A stretch of DNA of 64,000 nt, from contig NZ_JAKZHV010000003.1 of assembly GCF_022568835.1 (NCBI RefSeq), forward strand, positions 124,001-188,000, written 5' to 3'. Of the stretch, positions 46,127-54,728 are shown in pieces. Source of the DNA: Arsenicicoccus piscis (GTDB taxonomy: Bacteria > Actinomycetota > Actinomycetes > Actinomycetales > Dermatophilaceae). The notes under the pieces were generated by a model. It saw nothing but the letters and a program-made list of their open reading frames with translations. It had not been told where the DNA came from and did not search any database. The position numbers and the translations under genes were made by a program. Numbering within the stretch: position 1 is the first letter of the stretch; every line of letters starts with the position of its first letter.

Positions 46127-47328
46127 GCAACGGTGCAGCACAACGGAAGTCGCTCGGAGTCGGCGTCATCAGCCTCGGCTGGATGGGTCGGCTCCACACG
46201 CGGTCCTACAAGTCGTTGGCGGAGCGCTACCCGGACCTTGCCGCCGATCTGCGTCTGGTGGCCGCCGCTGATCCTGTAGACAGTGCGCGCGAGTTCGCCA
46301 CGACGGCAGCCGGTTTCGAGCGGGCCTACGCGGACTATCGCGACCTGCTTGCCGATCCGGACGTCGACATCGTCTCGATCTGCTCGCCGAACTTCCTGCA
46401 CCGTGAGATCGCGCTCGCCGCGGTCGAGGCGGGCAAGCCGTTCTGGATCGAGAAGCCCATGGGCGTCGGCGCCCACGAGTCTCGCGAGATCGCCGAGGCC
46501 GCTGAGCGAGCCGGTCTGGTGACGGGGGTGGGCTTCAACTACCGGCACGCGCCGGCCGTCGCGCACCTGCGTCAGCTCGCGCGCTCCGGTGCGCTCGGGC
46601 GGGTGACGAACGTGCGCGTCTGGCTCATCGCGGACTACGCCTCGTCGCCGCAGGGTCCGCTCACCTGGCGCTACGACCGCGCCCGCGCTGGTGCCGGCGT
46701 GGTCGGGGACCTCATGTCGCACGGGGTTGACCTCGCGCAGTACGTCGTGGGTCGGATCAGCGAGGTCACGGCACTGACCAGCACGTTCATCGCTGACCGG
46801 CCCTACCCGCTCGGTCAGGGCGTGGGCCACGCAGCCGTCGCGGTGTCCGACGAGCGCGGTCCGGTGGAGAACGAGGACTACGTCAGCGTGCTCGCTCGGT
46901 TCGACTCCGGTGTCGTCGGGACGCTGGAGTCCTCGCGCGTCAGCGTCGGCCCGCGCTCGGAGTACGTCATCGAGGTCTACGGGACCTTGGGGTCGGCCCG
47001 CTGGAACTTCGAGGACCTGTCCCGGCTCGAGGTGTGCCTCGGCGACGGAGGTCTCAACCATGGCTACACGACCGTGCTGGCGGGGCCTGGGCACGGTGAG
47101 TTCTCGCGTTTCCAGCCCGGGCCCGGGATCCCGATGAGCTTCGACGACCTCAAGGCGGTCGAGGCCAAGCTCTTCGTCGAGTCTGTTCTCACGGGCGAGC
47201 AGCTCGCCCCGTCCGCCGCGGACGGGTGGTGCGCGGCCGAGATCGACGAGGCGATCGTCGCCTCCGCCGAGGATGGCCGCTGGCACACCGTAGAGCCGGT
47301 GGCCGGTCGCACGACGTTCGACGCCTGA
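46123..47328 (+). CDS. Gfo/Idh/MocA family oxidoreductase (second inositol-type dehydrogenase)
   Basis: A 401-residue dehydrogenase. Rossmann motif GVGVISLGWMGRLHTRSY, KPFWIEKPMGVGA, and DLMSHGVDLAQYVVGRIS. Longer than iolG (401 against 334), like scyllo-inositol or sugar dehydrogenases of this family. It ends the iolE-iolG-iolH-oxidoreductase unit; the transporter promoter follows. Substrate is probably another inositol isomer (inference). Confidence 0.87.
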   Translation: MSNGAAQRKSLGVGVISLGWMGRLHTRSYKSLAERYPDLAADLRLVAAADPVDSAREFATTAAGFERAYADYRDLLADPDVDIVSICSPNFLHREIALAAVEAGKPFWIEKPMGVGAHESREIAEAAERAGLVTGVGFNYRHAPAVAHLRQLARSGALGRVTNVRVWLIADYASSPQGPLTWRYDRARAGAGVVGDLMSHGVDLAQYVVGRISEVTALTSTFIADRPYPLGQGVGHAAVAVSDERGPVENEDYVSVLARFDSGVVGTLESSRVSVGPRSEYVIEVYGTLGSARWNFEDLSRLEVCLGDGGLNHGYTTVLAGPGHGEFSRFQPGPGIPMSFDDLKAVEAKLFVESVLTGEQLAPSAADGWCAAEIDEAIVASAEDGRWHTVEPVAGRTTFDA

Positions 47329-47374
47329 GCGACGGGGTCCGTCCGCACGAACGACGGCTATCACGGTTGTGCAA

Positions 47375-47420
47375 ATGTTCTGACAATCCATTGACACGCG
47401 GCTGTCTGGTCGGGCAGGCT
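47375..47420 (+). promoter_or_regulatory. Operator and promoter of the inositol transporter operon
   Basis: ATGTTCTGACAAT (47375-47387), three bases, -35 TTGACA (47391-47396), 18 bp, -10-like CAGGCT (47415-47420). Confidence 0.75.
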
Positions 47421-47543
47421 CTCCCCAGAGATCCCAGTGCCGGGGTCCACCTTTGTGAGGAAGGGGCTGACATGACACATACTCACCCTTTGTCACCATC
47501 CACCGCCGCTCAACGTCGAGAGCGGGATCGAAAGGGAAACACC

Positions 47544-48515
47544 ATGAACCGCACCCGCACCCTCTCTGGGGCCGCGGCCCTGGCCGCCGTCGCCGTCGTC
47601 GGACTGAGCGCTTGCAGCTCCTCCGGTGGCAAGCCGACCGAGACCGCTGCCGGGGGTGGTGGCGGTGCCGTCGCCAACACCCCGAAGATGACCGTCGCGA
47701 TGATCACCCACGCGGCTCCGGGCGACACCTTCTGGGACCAGGTCCGCAAGGGCGCTGAGGACGCGGCGGCCAAGGACAACGTCACGCTGCAGTACACCGC
47801 CGACCCCGACGGGGCCAAGCAGGCCACCCTGGTGAAGCAGGCCGTCGACAAGAAGGTGGACGGCATCGCGGTCACGCTGGCCAAGCCCGACGCGATGAAG
47901 TCCGACGTCGAGGCGGCCCTGAAGGCCGGCGTCCCGGTGGTGGCCCTCAACGGCGGCCTCGAGGACTGGAAGGCCATGGGCGTCCTCGCCTACTTCGGGC
48001 AGGACGAGAAGATCGCCGGAGAGGCGGCCGGTGAGCAGCTCACCAAGGACGGTGCCAAGAAGACGCTGTGCGTGATCCAGGAGCAGGGTCACGTCGGGCT
48101 CGAGGCGCGCTGTGCGGGCACCGCCGAGAAGTTCCCCGCCACCGAGAAGATCTACGTCAAGGGCACGGACATGACCAACGTGCAGTCGACGATCACGGCA
48201 AAGCTCCAGCAGGACAAGACGATCGACCGCGTGCTCACGCTCGGTGCCCCCTTCGCCATGACCGCGCTCAAGTCCGTCTCCGAGGCGGGGAGCGCCGCCA
48301 AGGTGGTCACCTTCGACCTCAACACCGAGGCCAAGGCCGCTATCAAGGACGGGAAGATCGAGTGGGCTGTCGACCAGCAGCCCTACGTGCAGGGCTACAT
48401 GGCGGTCGATTCGCTGTGGCTCAACGTCCAGAAGGGCGCCTCCATCGGTGGCGGTCAGGCGGTGCTGACCGGGCCCGCGTTCGTGACCAAGGCCAACGTC
48501 GACAAGCTGAAGTGA
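47544..48515 (+). CDS. Sugar-type ABC transporter substrate-binding lipoprotein
   Basis: A 323-residue periplasmic-binding-protein of the ribose/inositol group (Peripla_BP_4). Signal peptide with lipobox L21-S-A-C24; the mature protein would be anchored by C24. TVAMITHAAPGDTFWDQVRKG opens the sugar-binding fold; VDQQPYVQGYMAVDSLWL is the conserved C-terminal stretch. First gene of the transporter operon, under the shared operator at 47375. Likely binds inositol (inference). ATG at 47544 after GAAAGGGAAA. Confidence 0.92.
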   Translation: MNRTRTLSGAAALAAVAVVGLSACSSSGGKPTETAAGGGGGAVANTPKMTVAMITHAAPGDTFWDQVRKGAEDAAAKDNVTLQYTADPDGAKQATLVKQAVDKKVDGIAVTLAKPDAMKSDVEAALKAGVPVVALNGGLEDWKAMGVLAYFGQDEKIAGEAAGEQLTKDGAKKTLCVIQEQGHVGLEARCAGTAEKFPATEKIYVKGTDMTNVQSTITAKLQQDKTIDRVLTLGAPFAMTALKSVSEAGSAAKVVTFDLNTEAKAAIKDGKIEWAVDQQPYVQGYMAVDSLWLNVQKGASIGGGQAVLTGPAFVTKANVDKLK

Positions 48516-48519
48516 CGTC

Positions 48520-49614
48520 ATGAGCTTCGTAGACACCTCGGCCGCACCACCCGCGACCCCGCCGGCTCAGGCCAAGGACGACCGGGTCCAGCAACGATCG
48601 TTCACCGGGCTGCTGTTCAGCCGCCCGGAAATCGGTGCCCTCGTGGGTGCGATCGTCGTCGCCGCGCTGTTCTTGGCGGTGGCCCCGGCGTTCCGCAGCG
48701 TCAACAACGTCGGCACGATCCTCTACTCCTCGGCAGCGATCGGCATCGTCGCCGTTGCCGTGTCGATGCTCATGATCGGTGGAGAGTTCGACCTCTCGGC
48801 GGGTGTGGCGGCGACGACGTCAGGCATCACGGCTGCGCTGTCCGCGTGGAACCTGGGCCTCAACGTCTGGGTGGGCGTGCTGATCGCGCTGATCGTCTCG
48901 CTCGCCATCGGTGCCTTCAACGGGTGGTTGCTGATGCGCACCGGGCTGCCGAGCTTCCTCGTCACCCTGGGCACCTTCTTCGTGCTGCAGGGCGTCAACC
49001 TCGGCGTGACCCGGCTCATCACCGGCACCGTCGCCACCGCGAGGATCAACGACATGGACGGGTTCAACTCTGCGGCAGCCGTCTTCGGGTCGGAGTTCAC
49101 CATCGACTTCCGCATGTTGTCGCTCCACATCGGTCCGATCCAGGTCAAGTCGCTGGTCATCTTCTGGATCGTCCTGACGATCATCACGGCCTACGTGCTG
49201 CAGCGGACCAAGATCGGCAACTGGGTCTACGCGGTCGGTGGCGACGCCGACGCGGCCCGCGCCGTCGGTGTCCCCGTCAAGGCGACGAAGATCGGCCTGT
49301 TCATGTTCGTCGGGTTCTGCTGCTGGGTGCTCGGCATGCACCTGCTGTTCGAGTACTCCGTCGTGCAGTCCGGCGAGGGCGTCGGCAAGGAGTTCATCTT
49401 CATCATCGCGGCCGTCGTCGGTGGCTGCCTGATGACGGGTGGTTACGGCTCGGTGATCGGTGCCGCACTCGGTGCGCTGATCTTCGGCATGACTCAGCTC
49501 GGCATCAACTACGCCGGCTGGAACGTCGACTGGTTCTACAGCTTCCTCGGCGTGATGCTGATCGGCGCCGTCCTGGTCAACATGTACGTCAAGAAGAAGG
49601 CGGATGCGCGATGA
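48520..49614 (+). CDS. Sugar-type ABC transporter permease
   Basis: A 364-residue permease of the ribose type (RbsC family) with about ten hydrophobic segments: VSMLMIGGEFDLSAGVAATT and ATAARIND-type loop (here VATARINDMDGF) and AAVVGGCLMTGGYGSVIGAAL are landmarks. Starts four bases after the lipoprotein stop and overlaps the ATPase gene by four bases. Confidence 0.94.
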   Translation: MSFVDTSAAPPATPPAQAKDDRVQQRSFTGLLFSRPEIGALVGAIVVAALFLAVAPAFRSVNNVGTILYSSAAIGIVAVAVSMLMIGGEFDLSAGVAATTSGITAALSAWNLGLNVWVGVLIALIVSLAIGAFNGWLLMRTGLPSFLVTLGTFFVLQGVNLGVTRLITGTVATARINDMDGFNSAAAVFGSEFTIDFRMLSLHIGPIQVKSLVIFWIVLTIITAYVLQRTKIGNWVYAVGGDADAARAVGVPVKATKIGLFMFVGFCCWVLGMHLLFEYSVVQSGEGVGKEFIFIIAAVVGGCLMTGGYGSVIGAALGALIFGMTQLGINYAGWNVDWFYSFLGVMLIGAVLVNMYVKKKADAR

Positions 49615-50504
49615 GTACCGCAGTGGCACACGAGCACGGTCAGGCCGCCGGCGACCAGCCCGCCCTGCTCCAGCTCGTTGACGTCGGCAAGTCCTACGGC
49701 AACGTCCACGCCCTGCGCGGGGTGAGCCTGCACGTCCGTCAGGGCGAGGTCACCTGCGTCCTCGGGGACAACGGCGCGGGCAAGTCCACCCTGATCAAGA
49801 TCATGGCGGGCCTGCATAAGCACACCGACGGAGTCATGACGATCGGCGGCCAGGAGACCGTGTTCGGCTCTCCCCGCGAGGCGCAGGCGGCGGGCATCGC
49901 GACGGTCTATCAGCACCTGGCCCTCGCTCCGCTCATGTCGGTGTGGCGAAACTTCTTCCTGGGCAACGAGATCACCCGAGGCTTCGGCACGATGGACATC
50001 GCCTCGATGAAGCGCATCGCCGACGAGGAGCTGCGCAAGATGGGCATCGAGATCGGCGATCTCGACCGCCCGGTCGGAGGCCTGTCGGGTGGCCAGCGTC
50101 AGTGCATCGCGATCGCCCGCGCGATCTACTTCGGTGCGAAGGTGATCATCCTCGACGAGCCGACAGCAGCCCTCGGCGTCAAGCAGTCCGGTGTCGTGCT
50201 GAAGTACATCATCAAGGCCCGCGACGCCGGCCTCGGCGTCATCTTCATCACGCACAACCCGCACCACGCGTTCCTCGTCGGCAACCACTTCGTCATCCTC
50301 AAGCTCGGTCGAGTCGTCCTCGACGCGCACCGGGACGAGCTGACGCTGGACGAGCTGACCGGGCAGATGGCTGGTGGGCAGGAGCTCGAGGAGCTGTCGC
50401 ACGAGCTGCGCTCCGCCGACCCCGGCAAGGTCGTCGACGCCCACACCGTCGAGCACGGCGAGATCGAGGCGCCGACGCTCGACCATCCGGCCGTGAAGCC
50501 GTAG
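49611..50504 (+). CDS. Sugar-type ABC transporter ATPase, single nucleotide-binding domain
   Basis: A 297-residue ATPase with one complete domain: Walker A LGDNGAGKSTLIK, signature LSGGQRQCIAIARA, Walker B KVIILDEPTAAL, then FITHNPHHAF. RbsA/XylG-type partners are normally two fused domains of ~500 residues; this half-size form resembles FrcA of fructose/inositol importers and would act as a homodimer. The C-terminal ~50 residues are acidic and His-containing. Confidence 0.93.
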   Translation: MSTAVAHEHGQAAGDQPALLQLVDVGKSYGNVHALRGVSLHVRQGEVTCVLGDNGAGKSTLIKIMAGLHKHTDGVMTIGGQETVFGSPREAQAAGIATVYQHLALAPLMSVWRNFFLGNEITRGFGTMDIASMKRIADEELRKMGIEIGDLDRPVGGLSGGQRQCIAIARAIYFGAKVIILDEPTAALGVKQSGVVLKYIIKARDAGLGVIFITHNPHHAFLVGNHFVILKLGRVVLDAHRDELTLDELTGQMAGGQELEELSHELRSADPGKVVDAHTVEHGEIEAPTLDHPAVKP

Positions 50505-50575
50505 CTCGTGCCGTCACCCGAGCTGTCACACGAGTTGTCTCACAACCGATCTCGATGAGGTAGGGCGAGGACGCC

Positions 50576-51502
50576 ATGCAGACGCGCACGCTGGGCCGCA
50601 CCGGCCTCGATGTCACCACGGTGTCGTTCGGCACCGCACCGATCGGCGGCCTGTTCGGCGACGTGAGCGAGGCCGACGCCATCCGGGTCGTGCACGAGGC
50701 CATCGACGCCGGCGTCACCTTCATCGACACCTCGCCGTACTACGGGTCCGCCGAGGAGCGCCTCGGGAAGGCGCTCACCGGCGGACTCCGCGACCGGATC
50801 GTGCTGGGCACCAAGGCCGGTCGTTATGGCGTGGACAGCTTCGACTTCTCCGCGAAGGGGATTCGGGCCAGCGTAGAGCGCAGCTTGCGTCTGCTCGGCA
50901 CCGATCACGTCGACATCCTGCAGCTCCACGACATCGAGTTCGTCGACCTGCAGCCGGTGATCGACGAGGGCTACCCCGAGCTGCTGCGGCTGCGCGACGA
51001 AGGCAAGTGCCGCTTCATCGGCATGACGGGCTATCCGATCTCGGTGTTCGAGCGGGTCGTGCGCGAGTGCGACCTGGACGTGGTGCTGACCTACGCCCAC
51101 GGCACCCTGCTCGACGACTCGATCGCCACCCGCCTCGGGCCGATCGCGGACGAGCGCGGGACGGGTCTGATCAACGCGGCCGCCGTAGCGCTCGGGCTGC
51201 TGACACCGCGTGGCCCCGCCGCCGGCGACGGCCACCCCGCCACGCCGGTCATCCGGGAGGCGGCGGATCGGATGCGGGCCGTCTGCGCCGAGGCGGGAGT
51301 CGACATCGCCTTCCTCGCCAACCAGTACGCCATCCAGCGCGCCGGCTGCCCGACCACCCTTGTGGGCACCGCCAAGTCGGCTCACCTGCGCTCCGCCCTC
51401 GAGGCGGCGGACGCGCCCATCGACGAGGATCTGCTCGCTGCGGTGCTCGCCTGCCGCCCCGACCCCGCCGAGGCGTCCTGGCCGTCGGGCCTGGTCGACT
51501 GA
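50576..51502 (+). CDS. Aldo/keto reductase
   Basis: A 308-residue AKR. The catalytic tetrad is visible: Asp in TFIDTSPYYGSAEERLG, Tyr in PYYG, Lys in LGTKAGRYG, His in LQLHDIEFVDL. RTLGRTGLDVTTVSFGTAPIGG resembles L-fucose/L-galactose dehydrogenase-type AKRs. It follows the transporter by 71 bp with its own GTAGGGCGAGG site and may be part of the same transcript. Could oxidise or reduce a cyclitol or deoxy sugar. Confidence 0.9.
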   Translation: MQTRTLGRTGLDVTTVSFGTAPIGGLFGDVSEADAIRVVHEAIDAGVTFIDTSPYYGSAEERLGKALTGGLRDRIVLGTKAGRYGVDSFDFSAKGIRASVERSLRLLGTDHVDILQLHDIEFVDLQPVIDEGYPELLRLRDEGKCRFIGMTGYPISVFERVVRECDLDVVLTYAHGTLLDDSIATRLGPIADERGTGLINAAAVALGLLTPRGPAAGDGHPATPVIREAADRMRAVCAEAGVDIAFLANQYAIQRAGCPTTLVGTAKSAHLRSALEAADAPIDEDLLAAVLACRPDPAEASWPSGLVD

Positions 51503-51545
51503 TCGTCAGCGGCCTGCCAGCGGATAGGCCTCAGCGGACCCGTGA

Positions 51546-52706
51546 TCAGCGGGTCTGCTGACGGTCCTCCAGGCCGGCGAGCGTCTTGCCGAGCTGCTCG
51601 GAGGTCATCCGCTGGGCAAGCGCGTCGCGCACGAGATCGGCCTGGGTAGGCGGAGCCATCCCGTCGACCGGCTGGTCGCGGTCCAGGTTGGTCGGGAAGG
51701 CGTAGCCCTCCGCGCTCGCGGCGACCACCCGGTCTACGCGCTCCTGGGTGAGGCCGGACTCGAGCCGGTCCAGCAGCGTGGGGTAGAGCGCCTCGGACAT
51801 GCGCCGACGGTCTACGGTCTCCATCGCGCGACCGAAGGGTGAGGACACCTGCAGCAGGTTCGCCATGCGACGAATGTCGTTGGTGCGGTTGGTGCCCGCC
51901 GCGTGGAAGAGCGCGGGGTTGAAGAAGACGGCGTCGCCCTTGGCCAGCGGCAGCTGGATGTGGTGGGCGACGAAGTAGTCCTGGAACTCCGGCCGCCAGT
52001 AGGCGAGGTAACCCAGCTCGTACTTCTGCGAGTGCGGGAGGTAGAGCGTGGGGCCGGACTCCACGGGCATGTCGACGTGCGCGACCGCTCCCTGCAGCGT
52101 GAGCATGGCGCTCATCTTGTGGATCGGCGACGCGAACTGCGAGGACACATCAGGGGATTGGAAGCCCAGGTGGTAGTCGCGGTGCACGGTCTGGCCGGCG
52201 CCCCCGGGGTTGACGACGTTGAGCTGGCTGGTGACCTGGTAACCGGGGCCGAGCCAGGACGTGGCGGCCAGCGCAAGCATGTCGTTGTCGTAGTAGTCGA
52301 CGAACACGTCGGGGTGCTCGACAGCGAGCTTCTCGAGCGCGTTCCACACGCGGTCGTTGGCGCCCGGCTTGGCGAAGTGGTCGCCGCTCTTGATGCCGTC
52401 CTCGCGCTGCTGGAGGATCAGGTCGTTGAACGCATCCGTCGCGCGATCGACCACGTCGTCCTCGAATGCACCGGTGAGCACGACGATCCCGGGGCCGTCC
52501 GCCAAGGCGCGGTAGATCTCCTCCTGGATCTCGCCCCCACGGCCGGCCGCGAGTGCCTCACGGACAGAGCCGGAGTCGTAGACCACGACCTCCTGCTCGA
52601 TGCGCGCGGCGGTCGGGTAGTCGGAGGGATCGGTGTGATCGTCCAGCACCCGGAGCAGGTCGTCCAGGTTGCAGTCCTCAGTCTTCAGCCAGTGCTGACG
52701 GGTCAT
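51546..52706 (-). CDS. Phytanoyl-CoA dioxygenase-like Fe(II)/2-oxoglutarate oxygenase
   Basis: A 386-residue PhyH-family protein. The iron triad fits HxD...H: GQTVHRDYHLGFQ gives His and Asp, NPALFHAAGTNRT the distal His, and NRTNDIRRMANLLQ the arginine that can hold 2-oxoglutarate. PhyH enzymes hydroxylate diverse small molecules. In this setting an oxidative O-demethylation or hydroxylation of an inositol derivative is possible, but nothing in the sequence fixes the substrate. Start ATG at 52706 with GAGAGG upstream; divergent from the next oxidoreductase with only 45 bp between. Confidence 0.88.
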   Translation of the reverse strand: MTRQHWLKTEDCNLDDLLRVLDDHTDPSDYPTAARIEQEVVVYDSGSVREALAAGRGGEIQEEIYRALADGPGIVVLTGAFEDDVVDRATDAFNDLILQQREDGIKSGDHFAKPGANDRVWNALEKLAVEHPDVFVDYYDNDMLALAATSWLGPGYQVTSQLNVVNPGGAGQTVHRDYHLGFQSPDVSSQFASPIHKMSAMLTLQGAVAHVDMPVESGPTLYLPHSQKYELGYLAYWRPEFQDYFVAHHIQLPLAKGDAVFFNPALFHAAGTNRTNDIRRMANLLQVSSPFGRAMETVDRRRMSEALYPTLLDRLESGLTQERVDRVVAASAEGYAFPTNLDRDQPVDGMAPPTQADLVRDALAQRMTSEQLGKTLAGLEDRQQTR

Positions 52707-52751
52707 CGCACACCTCTCGCCACATCGCGGAATTTGTGCTGTCATTCTGTC

Positions 52752-53828
52752 ATGACCTTTCCCACGACGCTACCCCCGGCGCGCACCCCGGATCGACGGT
52801 CGGCTCCCGCTCTGCGGTGGGGTCTGCTGGGCACCGGGTGGATCGCCGACAAGTTCGCCACCGCCCTGCACGAGCACACCGATCAGGTGGTGCAGGCCGT
52901 GGGTTCGCGCTCGCAGGGCAGCGCCGACCGGTTCGCGAGCGGCTATGGCGTGACCACGGCGCATGGCAGCTACGAGGCGCTGGTCGACGACCCGGACGTG
53001 GACGTCGTCTATGTCGCGACACCGCACCCGCAGCACGTCGAGCACGCGCTGCTGGCCATCGAGGCGGGCAAGCCCGTGCTGGTCGAGAAGCCGATGGCGA
53101 TCAACGCGGCGGGAGCCGAGCAGATTGCGGCCGCCGCGCGCGCCCAGGGCGTCTTCGCGATGGAGGCCATGTGGACCTTGGCCCTGCCCAAGATGGACGT
53201 CGTGCGTCAGCTCCTCGACGACGGCGCCCTGGGTGAGCTCTACCTCGCCACAGCGGATCTCGGGGAGTACTTCGACCCGTCCCATCGGATCTACGACCCT
53301 CAGCTGGCGGGCGGGGCGATGCTCGATCTCGCGACCTACCCGATCACCTTCGCCACCTGGGCGCTGGGCGAGGTGACCGACGTCAGCGCGTCGGGGATGC
53401 GGGCCCCCACCGGAGTCATGGGTCAGGTGGGCGTGACCCTGACGCACCGCGTTGGCGGGCCGGGCGGGCAGAGCGGCCAGGGCGCATACGGCGGACACCC
53501 GGCCCAGTCCGTGCTCTACGCCAGCATGCTCGCGCAGACGCCCACCACGGCCACGGTCGCCGGCGCAGATGGCTACCTGGCGATCGACGGATTCTTCTTC
53601 AAGCCAGGGGGATTCACGCTGACCTCCCGCGGGGGACAAGTCCTGCGCTACGACGAGCCGACGATCGGCAACGGTGGGCTCTCGTTCGAGGGGTGCGACG
53701 CCTCTCGCTGCATCGGGGAGGGGCTGCTCGAGTCGCCGCGGCGACCGCTGGACGCCACCATCGACACGCTACGCGTGATGGACCGGGTGCGCGCAGCCAC
53801 CGGAGACCGCTTCGTCATGGAGGCCTAG
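52752..53828 (+). CDS. Gfo/Idh/MocA family oxidoreductase
   Basis: A 358-residue dehydrogenase of the dimeric dihydrodiol-dehydrogenase-like branch: LRWGLLGTGWIADKFATALH, KPVLVEKPMAINAAGAEQI, EAMWTLALPKMDVVRQLL and GGAMLDLATYPITFATW. No ribosome binding site is visible before the ATG at 52752 and the promoter space is only 45 bp, so a leaderless message is likely. Substrate unknown. Confidence 0.87.
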   Translation: MTFPTTLPPARTPDRRSAPALRWGLLGTGWIADKFATALHEHTDQVVQAVGSRSQGSADRFASGYGVTTAHGSYEALVDDPDVDVVYVATPHPQHVEHALLAIEAGKPVLVEKPMAINAAGAEQIAAAARAQGVFAMEAMWTLALPKMDVVRQLLDDGALGELYLATADLGEYFDPSHRIYDPQLAGGAMLDLATYPITFATWALGEVTDVSASGMRAPTGVMGQVGVTLTHRVGGPGGQSGQGAYGGHPAQSVLYASMLAQTPTTATVAGADGYLAIDGFFFKPGGFTLTSRGGQVLRYDEPTIGNGGLSFEGCDASRCIGEGLLESPRRPLDATIDTLRVMDRVRAATGDRFVMEA

Positions 53829-53852
53829 CCGACCGGCTGGGCAGCGCACGTC

Positions 53853-54728
53853 CTAGGTGCGGGGAGCACTCGCTTCATCGAAGCAGGCGAGGGCCGTGTC
53901 CCGGGCGCGAATCAGCGCGTCGCGCAACGGGAGAGCGCGGTGCTCGATCGAGAGGATCTCGACCCCCCACGGTCCGCCGAAGCCGACCTCGCGCATGGTG
54001 CGGATGAAGCCGGCCACGTCCTGATCGCCCTCGCCGCAGTACCGCCGGTGGTCGCGGGTGTCAGGGAAGAGCTCGGTGCCCTGCATCTCGCGGTCTGCGT
54101 CGCACAGCTCGACCGCGACGACGATCTCCGGGCTCAGACACGCGGCGAGCTCGGTCAGAGAGGTGTTGGCGCGAAACACGTGCCAGTAGTCGACCGCCAG
54201 CCCGCAGGCCGGGTGATCGACCGCCCGCACCAGCTCGGCACCCTGCGGCATCGAGGCGATGTGCGCAAACGGCAACGGCTCCAAGGCAACTCGCGTGCCC
54301 ACCGCCGCGGCCCGCTCGGCCAGCCGTCGCAGGGGCGCGACGAGGGGGCCGATGTCGTCGACAGCCGGACCGATGCCCGGACCCACCTTGATGAACGGCG
54401 CACCCAGCGCGGCGGTCGCCTCGAGCAGCAGCTCGGCGCGGCGACCCGCGTCGGTCTGGCCGTCCTCGAAGCCGGGCAGCCACCAGTCCTGCACGAGCTC
54501 TACCTCGATGTGGTGAAGGCCGTTGTCCTGCAGCAGGGCTCGCAGACCGTCGAAGCCAATGGTGTCGCGGCCCGCGACCAGGTCGTCCGCTACGAGACCC
54601 ATGCCGACCCATCCGGTCTGCGCCACCTCGCGCACCCGGTCCTCGAGCGTGAACGTGCTGCGCTGGTCCGCTGCACCCGGGACGGCCCCGCCCGCGCTCG
54701 TCCAGCACGTGGCGACGAGCTCCGGCAT
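53853..54728 (-). CDS. Sugar phosphate isomerase/epimerase-like TIM barrel protein
   Basis: A 291-residue xylose-isomerase-like TIM barrel (MPELVATCWTSAGGAVPG start; HHIEVELVQDWWLPGFE, RVALEPLPFAHIASM, GLAVDYWHVFRAN, WGVEILSIEHRALPL). Its ATG at 54728 overlaps the stop of the dehydrogenase by one base, so they form a translationally coupled pair, a dehydrogenase with an isomerase or dehydratase. Likely acts on an inosose or keto sugar. Confidence 0.86.
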   Translation of the reverse strand: MPELVATCWTSAGGAVPGAADQRSTFTLEDRVREVAQTGWVGMGLVADDLVAGRDTIGFDGLRALLQDNGLHHIEVELVQDWWLPGFEDGQTDAGRRAELLLEATAALGAPFIKVGPGIGPAVDDIGPLVAPLRRLAERAAAVGTRVALEPLPFAHIASMPQGAELVRAVDHPACGLAVDYWHVFRANTSLTELAACLSPEIVVAVELCDADREMQGTELFPDTRDHRRYCGEGDQDVAGFIRTMREVGFGGPWGVEILSIEHRALPLRDALIRARDTALACFDEASAPRT

